Origin: Clostridiaceae bacterium
Lineage (GTDB): Bacteria > Bacillota_A > Clostridia > Acetivibrionales > Acetivibrionaceae
Assembly (NCBI GenBank): GCA_012513545.1
Contig: JAAZCB010001000.1
Span: forward strand, 1-9,506
Length of the DNA stretch: 9,506 nucleotides
Reading direction: 5' to 3'
The translations under genes and the position numbers were made by a program. The notes beneath the pieces are model-generated. The model worked only from the letters and a program-made list of their open reading frames with translations, had not been told where the DNA came from and did not search any database. Shown here one piece after another: positions 1 to 7,101 of the stretch. How positions within the stretch are numbered: the stretch's first letter is position 1; each line of letters starts with the position of its first letter.

Positions 1-933
1 ACCATCCTCCATATACACGTTCGGGCGCTCCAACTTATTCCAATGGTTAACAGTACCATTCTCATATCGTATGAAATTCGCCGTTGGGTCATATGCATAT
101 CCCGAGTCAACCTTCCAGTTATTGATACCATCTACTGATGTAAGATGATACGCTTTACGAGTATCCCACTTGTTCACGACAATATGATAGAGGCCACCAC
201 TGTACCAGATAACCGGATCTTCCATCCAGTCTTTCGGTAAACCTGAAACTTGCGGCCAAACAGCTGGTGTTGATACGTTATACGGTCCAAGAACATTATC
301 TGAAATACCGATTACGCCATTTCTCTGAATGGCTTCATAACGTCCGTCAGGTCGAAGCATAACGCAAATATTAGCTGTCGAAAAGCTTGATGCATAAGGT
401 CCGGTAAATGATAGTTTACCCATATATGACCATGGACCATCCAAGGAATCGGAAACAAATACATCCCCCGGCCTGGTATCGCTCACAATAATAGCATAAC
501 GGCCATCCTTCAGTTGAAAAGGAAAAACGTTGTGGCCTTTACCACCCTGATTGTTTGGCCAGCATATTCCCTGATCGGTATAAGGTCCGTAAAGGTTTGA
601 ACTTGTTGCATGAACAGCCACAGAGCCAAACCATCCGTTGTGACCGGCACTCTGGTCCCAGCGGCTTGCAAACATATGATACTTGCCATCCGGCCCCTTG
701 ATGATTCCACCATCCCAATAACAATACTTTGTCATGGTTTTATCTTCCAAACCGTTTGATTGATCTCGGGGTCCCACTTCCGACGCACCCCAACATGACG
801 AGGAAAGTGGCTCTATAATTGGTGTAGCTGTAAAATAATCCATAAACTCCGCTGCATGCACTATCCCTGAAAATGCCATCAATAAAACTAATCCAAATAT
901 AAATACCAACTTTTTTTTCATAATCCCTCTCAT
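1..933 (-). CDS. Secreted five-bladed beta-propeller glycoside hydrolase, GH43/GH117-like (C-terminus cut by window edge)
   Basis: An open frame of 311 codons runs off the left edge, so the C-terminus is missing. The product probably cleaves arabinose-, xylose- or galactose-type linkages in plant polysaccharide outside the cell; the exact substrate cannot be read. An N-terminal signal peptide is clear: MRGIMKKK, a hydrophobic core to about residue 25, and a VHA/A cleavage site near 27. Propeller-like blades follow. These include WDGGII (73-78) followed by PDGKYHMF, GHNVFPF then KDGRYAII (133-149), SDSLDGPW (161-168), and MEDPVIWYSGGLYHIVV (237-253); EDP followed by an aromatic is typical of the general-acid region in clan GH-F and related propellers. 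The LERPNVY stretch (301-307) suggests the propeller is nearly complete at the edge, and a CBM and/or dockerin may follow outside. I chose the ATG at 933 because GGGAGGG lies about 6 bases upstream; an in-frame ATG at 921 (MKKKLVF) has only a weak, too-close AGAGGG. It lies 56 bases after the beta-helix gene, so is probably the same operon. The secreted propeller class is firm; the family number is not. Confidence 0.8.
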   Translation of the reverse strand, partial: MRGIMKKKLVFIFGLVLLMAFSGIVHAAEFMDYFTATPIIEPLSSSCWGASEVGPRDQSNGLEDKTMTKYCYWDGGIIKGPDGKYHMFASRWDQSAGHNGWFGSVAVHATSSNLYGPYTDQGICWPNNQGGKGHNVFPFQLKDGRYAIIVSDTRPGDVFVSDSLDGPWSYMGKLSFTGPYASSFSTANICVMLRPDGRYEAIQRNGVIGISDNVLGPYNVSTPAVWPQVSGLPKDWMEDPVIWYSGGLYHIVVNKWDTRKAYHLTSVDGINNWKVDSGYAYDPTANFIRYENGTVNHWNKLERPNVYMEDG

Positions 934-939
934 TAATTT

Positions 940-946
940 CCCTCCC
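940..946 (-). promoter_or_regulatory. Ribosome binding site deciding the propeller hydrolase start
   Basis: Minus-strand GGGAGGG lies about 6 bases before the ATG at 933. It favours that start over the in-frame ATG at 921, which would have a weak AGAGGG only 3 bases away. The two starts differ by four residues at the front of the signal peptide. Confidence 0.6.
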
Positions 947-989
947 AAATAAATGAATTTATAGTAATGTGAATATCATCGGCAGGTCA

Positions 990-3908
990 TTAAAACTTGT
1001 CTATGATTCCTAGTATATATCTTCTCATCAAGGCATAATCGGTAGAGTTTGCACTTCCGTCTTTGTTTACATCAGCGTTTGAAAGGGCTGTTCCTGTGAG
1101 AGTAGTTATACCGAGTATATGCCTTCGAAGCAGTGCATAGTCTGTCGAGTTTACATTTCCATCATCATTTAAGTCACCCGGAGTTCCACCAGAAATTTGT
1201 GTAGGGCTTGGAGCATCAGTAATGAAATTCCACCAGTTCACATTTAAAAGATAATCGCTGCCGCCTGTAAATTTCAGATAGACATCATGTGTACCCGTTT
1301 CCACACTAACATCGCATGATACAGTAGTCCAAGTCTGCCAGCCTCCTGTTTCTGCAACCGGACAAGTACCTGCCAAAGGTCCTGCAATGCTATCAAGCCT
1401 GATCTCGATATTACCTCCACTCCCGCCGCTGGCCACTCTTGCCTGAAAGCTTTGGGCACCACTTGTAAAATCAACATCTTTGTAAACAACATAATCACCA
1501 TCTTCGATATATCCGATATTTTCCCCGCCTTCACTGCAATTTTCAGTCTGAATTCCCGACTGGTCATTAAAGGTTTCTGCTTCGTTCTTTGTATAGGCCG
1601 AGCGCGGGCCGGAAGTCGGGCCGGAAGTTGGAGGAACAGCAGAGCCTGTTACCCTTAGAATTGCAGTCGATTGACCCAACTTAACACCCTGTGAATTTAC
1701 TACAAACAAACTGTATGTTCCTGCAGTATAGGGAACCGTTATAGAAGTGGCATTCCCGGCAGCTTTGGTCATGTTAGCTCCTTCAACAAAGTTTGTCGTC
1801 CCAGAAGGTGCAAACCATACTGTGTTTGAAGAATTTCCACTGCTTCTGATACTCAACTTTGCTCCGGCCGAAGCAGCGCAGCTTGCTGGAAATACATAAT
1901 CCTGCACTGAAAGAAGACTCTCCGGTAAAACATTCCTGTAGGCTTCCTCGACTCCGGAGTTCAGACATACATTGTACTGTTCCTGAGGCCATACATTATC
2001 CGATACCACAACAGGCTGGTCAATTGTACTGTTAGGAGGGTTTTTTCCCATTTTATTTACTGTTGCATATGTTCTTAATATTGTTAAATCGTGCTTCTGT
2101 CCAAAATCCTCGCAGTTAATCGTATATTTTACCCCAGGGTCAATATCCAGCACGTTATCATTTTCATTTATATATGCAGTTCCCTCATCGTTATGTAAAC
2201 CATAAGTAGGCCCGGAGTTTGCCGGAGGGATCCCCCTTACATAGTTCTCATTAATATTAGTACCGGGCATCTGACCTATTGTATATATTGCCCCGCTGTC
2301 ATGAAGCCTGGTTAAGGTATCGATAATTCGGTTATAACTTATTGTGTTGTTCTTGCATGTAGTTGAGTCAAGGAAATTACACCATCCCCAGCCTAAATGT
2401 ATACCATTATACGCTGTCGATTGAACGTGGTTATGAGTTATTTTGACCGTATCTGCAAAATATGCCGTAATGGCAGCACATCCCCCGAACCCTGGAGCTG
2501 TGCTTGTGTCGTACAAAACATTATTTGAAATGGTAATATTCTTACAAACTCCTTCTACACCGGTTGGATATTTTGCACGATTACCTCCATTTCCGATATA
2601 AACATGCTGAGGATGGCCTACTGTTATACCGCTTGAGGTGATGTCAGTTATATAGTTGCCGATAATATTTGAATTAACGACATCGTTCGGCATGTTAATT
2701 CCGTCATTTCCGCTATGTTTGACTGTATTGCCTATAAAATCTATTGAATCACCATTGCATACATTGATCATTCCAGGTAAGGTATCAACAAGGTCATACT
2801 TGGTGTTGTGCCAATTGTCGTTGTAAAAAGCAATAAATGCCTGTGCCGCCTGGCAGGTCGATTTGCCATATGAACCTGCAACATTAACAAGGCTATAGTC
2901 TGTATTTGCAAAGGTAATGCCCTTGAAGGTCATATTCTTGACCCTGTTTGTGGTTGAAGTTCCTGCAATATCCAGAAGCTTATCCACAACGGGAGCCTGG
3001 ACATCGGCAGTAGACATATCCTCACCAGGACGGATATAGTAATAAAGCGTTTTGGTTGTTTTATCGAAATAGAATTGGCCAGGAGAATCTAAGAATTCGA
3101 AGGCATTATAAATCGTATGAGTCCCGGAAGCAGTAAAGGCAGCTCCCCAACCCGGAGTTTGTGCTATAATCCCGTAAGGCTGTTGCAATAGAAGCACCCG
3201 ATAACTGCCGGAGGTAATTACATCCCTGGTACATACTATATTCTCGTTCCAGGTAGTACCGTTGACTATCTCAAGATCATCCTTGTTGCTGTTAATAGCA
3301 GGTACGTCCGATGTATTATATTGAACCCCGTCACTCTTGCTGCCGCCAGTCCACGCCCAGGAAGCCTGTCCCGCAGTAACCGAATACGTCCCGTACCCTC
3401 CTCTGGCTGTGACGGTCTTTTTAGTCATAGAAGCCCTTCGGTCATTTACATAAAGGTTCCTCAATTTGGTTGAACGGTTCAGTGTAGCCTTGTATATGTT
3501 TCCACTGTGCTGAGTCCATCCTGTAACTTTCGTTGCACCATTAAGTACAGGTGTTTCATCCTGATACGCCTGATAATAAATCTTAAAGCCGTTCGTACCC
3601 GAATCACGGGTGTCAAAGGTTATTGTGCTGGTGATGTTATAGGTGCCACCTCTTAAGTATATGTATATGTCTCCGGTCATATCACTGTTAATGGTGCGCA
3701 CTACATCACGAGCCTTTGTGATAGTCTGAAAAGGCTCATTTATTGTCCCCGGATTGCTGTCACTGCCTGCAGGAGATACATAGTAGGTCGCCTGGGTCGC
3801 AGCCATTACTGCCGGCAGGGATATTGGGTTAATTGCAAACACAGATACAATGAAAAGTAAAGCAGTAAGCCCTGTTATGTGCAGGTTAATTGCTGTTCTT
3901 CTAAACAT
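990..3908 (-). CDS. Secreted cellulosomal enzyme: GH141-like parallel beta-helix, beta-sandwich, CBM6, type I dockerin
   Basis: This 972-residue exported protein is predicted to act on hemicellulose or pectin as a cellulosome subunit. A signal peptide (1-36, AVMA/A) precedes a catalytic region at about 40-660. That region opens with YYVSPAGSDSNPGT and PFQTITKARDVV, then has LRNLYVNDRRA (149-159) and many Asn-rich beta-helix turns (NITISNNVLYDT, NNTISYNRIIDT), ending in SGVEEAYRN (651-659). This order fits the GH141 family, which includes a clostridial xylanase and a Bacteroides alpha-L-fucosidase. Conserved-looking acidic motifs are HDSGAIY (536-542) and HNDEGT (572-577), but catalytic residues were not proven. 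A beta-sandwich of about 75 residues (680-754), a PTSGPTSGP linker and a CBM6 (770-896; NEAET, GDYVVY, NVNWWNF) follow. The dockerin (911-970) has two repeats with Ca-binding D912/N914/D916/N920/D923 and D946/N948/D950/N954/D957. GGGGAG about 7 bases before ATG supports the start. It is 57 bases downstream of the binding-protein gene. The module classes CBM6 and dockerin are firm; the GH141 assignment is likely but from memory of motifs. Confidence 0.88.
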   Translation of the reverse strand: MFRRTAINLHITGLTALLFIVSVFAINPISLPAVMAATQATYYVSPAGSDSNPGTINEPFQTITKARDVVRTINSDMTGDIYIYLRGGTYNITSTITFDTRDSGTNGFKIYYQAYQDETPVLNGATKVTGWTQHSGNIYKATLNRSTKLRNLYVNDRRASMTKKTVTARGGYGTYSVTAGQASWAWTGGSKSDGVQYNTSDVPAINSNKDDLEIVNGTTWNENIVCTRDVITSGSYRVLLLQQPYGIIAQTPGWGAAFTASGTHTIYNAFEFLDSPGQFYFDKTTKTLYYYIRPGEDMSTADVQAPVVDKLLDIAGTSTTNRVKNMTFKGITFANTDYSLVNVAGSYGKSTCQAAQAFIAFYNDNWHNTKYDLVDTLPGMINVCNGDSIDFIGNTVKHSGNDGINMPNDVVNSNIIGNYITDITSSGITVGHPQHVYIGNGGNRAKYPTGVEGVCKNITISNNVLYDTSTAPGFGGCAAITAYFADTVKITHNHVQSTAYNGIHLGWGWCNFLDSTTCKNNTISYNRIIDTLTRLHDSGAIYTIGQMPGTNINENYVRGIPPANSGPTYGLHNDEGTAYINENDNVLDIDPGVKYTINCEDFGQKHDLTILRTYATVNKMGKNPPNSTIDQPVVVSDNVWPQEQYNVCLNSGVEEAYRNVLPESLLSVQDYVFPASCAASAGAKLSIRSSGNSSNTVWFAPSGTTNFVEGANMTKAAGNATSITVPYTAGTYSLFVVNSQGVKLGQSTAILRVTGSAVPPTSGPTSGPRSAYTKNEAETFNDQSGIQTENCSEGGENIGYIEDGDYVVYKDVDFTSGAQSFQARVASGGSGGNIEIRLDSIAGPLAGTCPVAETGGWQTWTTVSCDVSVETGTHDVYLKFTGGSDYLLNVNWWNFITDAPSPTQISGGTPGDLNDDGNVNSTDYALLRRHILGITTLTGTALSNADVNKDGSANSTDYALMRRYILGIIDKF
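1606..1629 (-). repeat. Two tandem 12-bp units encoding the TSGP linker
   Basis: On the plus strand GGGCCGGAAGT occurs at 1606-1616 and again at 1618-1628, a period of 12 bases. On the coding strand this gives the Pro-Thr-Ser-Gly linker repeats (about residues 759-768) joining the beta-sandwich to CBM6. It is a flexible interdomain linker that probably grew by slippage. Confidence 0.6.
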
Positions 3909-3965
3909 AATTATTCTCCCCTTATAATTATTTTGTATTGCATATCAGTAGGAATTATGAAGCCA

Positions 3966-5300
3966 TTAATTAAAGTTCTTAGCCCAAACTGGATTTATAG
4001 CCTTTATATATTCATCAGGCGAATACTTTCCTGTAAGAAGCTTGCTGTTTTGTGTCGCGATTTCTGCAGACATCTGTGCACAGAACGTAGAAGTCCAAAT
4101 TGAAGGGACTTTAATTTGGGCTGCGTTGAACTGATCCAAATTTTTCTGCAAAAGAGGTGAAATACCTTCGATTTTTACTCCTGTATCAAGTAATGTAGGC
4201 GCTTTTTGCTCTATATTATAATATAAGGCATCCTGTGTTGCACAGAACATTGCAAACCTGGCAGCCAATTCGGGATCCCTGGTCTTGGCAGATACCATAT
4301 ACCCACTTAACGGAGCTCCCCAATACTGAATTGCTCTGTTAGGATCAACTCCATCTTTAGCTGACGGCCAAGGTATGAAATCAGTGTCGGGAGCAGCCTT
4401 TTCAAGGTTGCCGGTCTCCCATGTAAACATCGCCAGCATGGCAGCCTTTCCTGATGTATACAACTCAATTGCAGGACATGAATCTATATTCTTAACGCCC
4501 GGTGCAAATGCTCCGACCTCTATCAGCTTACGTATTCTGCCTAATGCGTTCTTAACAACTGGGTTACTGAAATCGGTCATGTTATTTACAAGATCAAGAG
4601 CAACCTGTGGATCCTCGGCAATAATCATAGTCTGCAGCATATGGAGATTTATAGTCCAGCCGTTTTTACCAGCTATGGATATTGGAATAATTCCTTTACT
4701 ATTGAGAATTTCACAAACCCTGACAAGTTCATTAAAAGTCCTGGGAGGCTCAATACTGTATTTTGAAAATAGCTCCTTATGATACCACAACCTAGGCGTG
4801 AAGTATTGGTCTGCTCCTGGTTGCACACAATAAAGCTTTCCGTTCTTATCCGGTGAAACAATATCCTTCTGTTTGAATTTCTTGTCAAAGCCGGATTTCT
4901 GCACATATGGCAACAAATCCAAAGCATTACCTGCTGTAATAACAACAGAAGAGAGATTCTGTTCAGAGAACCATACGTCAGGCATTTCTCCTGATGCATT
5001 GTAAGCCTTAAGCTTGTTTGCATAGTCCAGTCCGCCACCGCCCAAATCAAATTCCACTTCAACATTTGGAAATTCCTTTTCAATATTGGCCTTGATATAT
5101 TTCTCGCGAATTATGTTTCTATTATCGTCAGTACTTAAAGAAAGAAATTTTATTTTGCTTTTTTGGGCAGTTTCTGTAGATTTGCTCTTAATATCTGATA
5201 CATTTTTATGTGAATTTTGAGTAAACTCGCCGCATGCAGATAAATAAATTGCCAGAGATAAAGTTATAACAATAGACTTAAGTATTGTTAACTTTATCAT
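3966..5300 (-). CDS. Sugar-binding lipoprotein, ABC solute-binding protein family 1, without a linked permease
   Basis: This 444-residue protein is the usual length for a carbohydrate-binding extracellular solute-binding protein and is anchored outside the membrane by a lipid. Its signal peptide (MIKLTILKS..., hydrophobic to 20) ends in a lipobox, LSAC, with the lipidated Cys at residue 23. Family marks in order are GEMPDVWFSEQ (about 105-114), the LWYHKELFSKYSIEPPRTFNEL stretch (about 171-192; the common pattern is YNK..F...GI.PPKTW.EL), and YTSGKAAMLAMFTWE (281-295). The start is the ATG at 5300, because AAGGAGG lies 6 bases upstream. A longer frame beginning at 5333 would add 11 residues (MNLIIMSRRGK), would have no good ribosome binding site and would bury the real one. 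It is the first gene after the kinase-regulator pair and precedes the cellulosomal enzyme by 57 bases. No ABC permease or ATPase gene is in the window. It may feed a transporter coded elsewhere, or present ligand to the adjacent kinase (inference). Probably a xylo- or arabino-oligosaccharide binder, but the ligand is unknown. Confidence 0.9.
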   Translation of the reverse strand: MIKLTILKSIVITLSLAIYLSACGEFTQNSHKNVSDIKSKSTETAQKSKIKFLSLSTDDNRNIIREKYIKANIEKEFPNVEVEFDLGGGGLDYANKLKAYNASGEMPDVWFSEQNLSSVVITAGNALDLLPYVQKSGFDKKFKQKDIVSPDKNGKLYCVQPGADQYFTPRLWYHKELFSKYSIEPPRTFNELVRVCEILNSKGIIPISIAGKNGWTINLHMLQTMIIAEDPQVALDLVNNMTDFSNPVVKNALGRIRKLIEVGAFAPGVKNIDSCPAIELYTSGKAAMLAMFTWETGNLEKAAPDTDFIPWPSAKDGVDPNRAIQYWGAPLSGYMVSAKTRDPELAARFAMFCATQDALYYNIEQKAPTLLDTGVKIEGISPLLQKNLDQFNAAQIKVPSIWTSTFCAQMSAEIATQNSKLLTGKYSPDEYIKAINPVWAKNFN

Positions 5301-5304
5301 TTTA

Positions 5305-5313
5305 CCCCTCCTT
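5305..5313 (-). promoter_or_regulatory. Ribosome binding site deciding the solute-binding protein start
   Basis: Minus-strand AAGGAGGGG; its AAGGAGG core sits 6 bases before the ATG at 5300. It fixes the shorter start that places the lipobox Cys at residue 23. Confidence 0.8.
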
Positions 5314-5340
5314 GACATAATAATTAGATTCAATAATCAT

Positions 5341-5408
5341 CTATAAAGGTTTCTTAATTTATACATAAATTGTATAGCCCTGTCTTTATAGGTAAAAGAG
5401 AATATTCT
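5341..5408 (-). promoter_or_regulatory. Candidate promoter/operator of the binding-protein and hydrolase operon, with nested dyads
   Basis: The 161-base gap between the regulator gene and the binding-protein gene has no terminator-like GC hairpin. On the minus strand a possible sigma-A promoter is TTTACC (5396-5391), a 16-base spacer, and TACAAT (5374-5369), giving a leader of about 60 bases. Three dyads surround it. TATACA/TGTATA (5360-5365 and 5371-5376) is perfect and overlaps the -10. CTATAAAG/CTTTATAG (5341-5348 and 5384-5391) is perfect with almost the same centre. The palindrome AGAATATTCT lies at 5399-5408, just upstream of the -35. This is the natural place for the neighbouring AraC-type regulator to act. 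The dyads are seen directly; the promoter and operator roles are inferred, and AT-rich DNA gives such dyads by chance fairly often. Confidence 0.4.
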
Positions 5409-5461
5409 TTGTTTATTAGTAAAATTATTGGGTAAAAACAGGTGGGAAAGTTGAATTTTTT

Positions 5462-7087
5462 TTACTTTGATATATTTTTAAGATATTTGCTTGGCGCTAA
5501 ACCGTAATACTTTTTAAAGCATTTCCCAAAGTAATTGGCATCCGCATAACCTACGCGACCGGCAACATTGTGTATCAGATAGTTTCCACCGTCAAAAAGC
5601 TCTTTTGCCTTGTTTATTCTGATTTCAGTCAAATAATCATTGATAGTTGTTCCTGTATCCCGTCTGAAAATAAAACACAAGTGTGCATAATTTACAAACA
5701 GATTCTTAGCTATTTCATCAATACTTAAATCGCTGTTTTGATAGTTTTCCTTTATATAGGTTTTTACCTCTTCAATAAGCTTGGAAGCTTTTGAATTCTT
5801 ACTCTTTTTAATAGCGTCAAGTGTATATTTATAAATATCTTTAATCCAGTCCTCCATTTCATCGATTGAACTTTTGGATTGGATTTCATCAATAATATTA
5901 AGCTGATTTTTTGGCAATATTTCATTGAAACTCAAGCCCACCTCTACGATAAATTCCAGGCATAACGATATCATTTCGATACACACAACAAATAGCAGTT
6001 CATAGTTAATATTGTCTCTTCTGATTTTATTAAAAATTTGTGTTATAAAGCCCAGGACTTCTTTGTCATCAGCTGTACGCATATTCATCAATAGCCGACC
6101 CCTGTTTTCAACAGTAAACAGGTTTTCTTTAATACATGATTCTGCTATTTGACTGTATAATATTACTTTGTTTTTCCCTAATATCAACTTATTCTTTAAT
6201 GCAACTACTGACTCCTTATATGATTCAGAAACACTAAACAATTCTTTCTTTTCATTTCCGACTCCTATAGTAATGGTGCCGCCCATATGCTTATAAACCG
6301 CAGATCTGATGAGTTCGAGATTGCTCTCAAGCAACAGCTCGAAATTGCAAGGCTTCTCTTTCTCCTTTTTTCCAATTATTATACATATTCTATCGTCATT
6401 ATCAAAGCAAATGTCAAAATCAAACTGTTTTTCAAGAATTTCGTTTGAAATATTAGACACAGCAAACTTCCATAGCTCTTTGTCTTCGTCATTCCAGCCC
6501 AATTTATCTTCAAAATCCATTTCAAAGGTTGCTACCATGTAATAATCTGAATAAATATTAATGTTCAGGTATTCCATTTTTTTGAGAGTTTCGTTTTCTT
6601 TTATTATCAAATTTCCTTGTATCAACTCATTCAAAAATTTATTCTTTAATAAAGGAAGACTATCTTTGACTTGCTGCTTTAATCTGTCAACCTCAACCTT
6701 TATATTTTCTTCCTTCTCAATGACCTTTTTTATTTCAAGCAATGAATTTTTAAGTTCTTCTTCATCTACCGGCTTTAGAATATAGTCATAGACCCCAAGC
6801 TGAATCGCCTGCTTTGCATAGTTAAACTCGTTATAACCGGTTATGATAATGATTTTGATGTTTTGGTCTGCTTCCCTAATACTTTGTACAAACTCCAGAC
6901 CGTCCATAATAGGCATATTTATGTCTACAATTATTATTTCCGGATTCAATTTCTCTACCTTATCAAGTGCATCCTTACCGTTTTTTGCTTCACCGCAAAT
7001 CTCAAAACCAAGCTCCTTCCAGCGAAGGGATACTTTGAGCGCCTCTCTGAAGTAGTATTCATCGTCCACAATCAAAATTTTCAACAT
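5462..7087 (-). CDS. Two-component response regulator, YesN type (REC + AraC-family HTH)
   Basis: This 541-residue cytoplasmic transcription factor probably activates the downstream binding-protein and hydrolase operon once phosphorylated by the kinase encoded just before it. The receiver domain (1-125) has the acidic pair D8/D9, the phosphate-accepting D55 in VDINMP, T83 in IITGYNEF, and K105 in YILKPVDEEE. A linker and middle region (about 125-430) includes charged, probably coiled-coil stretches, as in YesN-like proteins. The C-terminal AraC/XylS domain (433-541) has two helix-turn-helix units. The second carries the hallmark NVAGRVGYADANYFGKCFKK followed by GLAPSKYLK. The start ATG at 7087 follows TAGGGGGTAGGAAA; the kinase stop codon TAG overlaps this ribosome binding site, so the pair is probably translationally coupled. 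In R. cellulolyticum a similar regulator (XydR) controls CBM6- and dockerin-containing hemicellulases; homology to XydR itself was not tested. All catalytic receiver residues are intact. Confidence 0.95.
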   Translation of the reverse strand: MLKILIVDDEYYFREALKVSLRWKELGFEICGEAKNGKDALDKVEKLNPEIIIVDINMPIMDGLEFVQSIREADQNIKIIIITGYNEFNYAKQAIQLGVYDYILKPVDEEELKNSLLEIKKVIEKEENIKVEVDRLKQQVKDSLPLLKNKFLNELIQGNLIIKENETLKKMEYLNINIYSDYYMVATFEMDFEDKLGWNDEDKELWKFAVSNISNEILEKQFDFDICFDNDDRICIIIGKKEKEKPCNFELLLESNLELIRSAVYKHMGGTITIGVGNEKKELFSVSESYKESVVALKNKLILGKNKVILYSQIAESCIKENLFTVENRGRLLMNMRTADDKEVLGFITQIFNKIRRDNINYELLFVVCIEMISLCLEFIVEVGLSFNEILPKNQLNIIDEIQSKSSIDEMEDWIKDIYKYTLDAIKKSKNSKASKLIEEVKTYIKENYQNSDLSIDEIAKNLFVNYAHLCFIFRRDTGTTINDYLTEIRINKAKELFDGGNYLIHNVAGRVGYADANYFGKCFKKYYGLAPSKYLKNISK

Positions 7088-7101
7088 TTTCCTACCCCCT
7101 A
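7088..7101 (-). promoter_or_regulatory. Regulator ribosome binding site overlapping the kinase stop codon
   Basis: On the minus strand the kinase stop TAG (7101-7099) runs directly into GGGGTAGGAAA before the regulator ATG. The two reading frames are only 11 bases apart. This supports one kinase-regulator transcript with coupled translation. Confidence 0.65.

Noticed and set aside
510..724. Two short minus-strand frames inside the left-edge hydrolase.
   Set aside because: They lie out of frame within the propeller gene, whose blade motifs are clear.
4375..4782. Antisense open frame of 135 codons inside the binding-protein gene.
   Set aside because: It is a shadow of a well-supported gene, with no ribosome binding site and no family resemblance.
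5301..5333. Longer start for the solute-binding protein (adds MNLIIMSRRGK).
   Set aside because: The strong AAGGAGG lies inside this stretch, 6 bases before ATG 5300, and the shorter form gives a normal lipoprotein signal.
5409..5461. Terminator after the response regulator.
   Set aside because: T-runs are present but no GC-rich stem precedes one on the minus strand, so read-through into the binding-protein gene remains possible.
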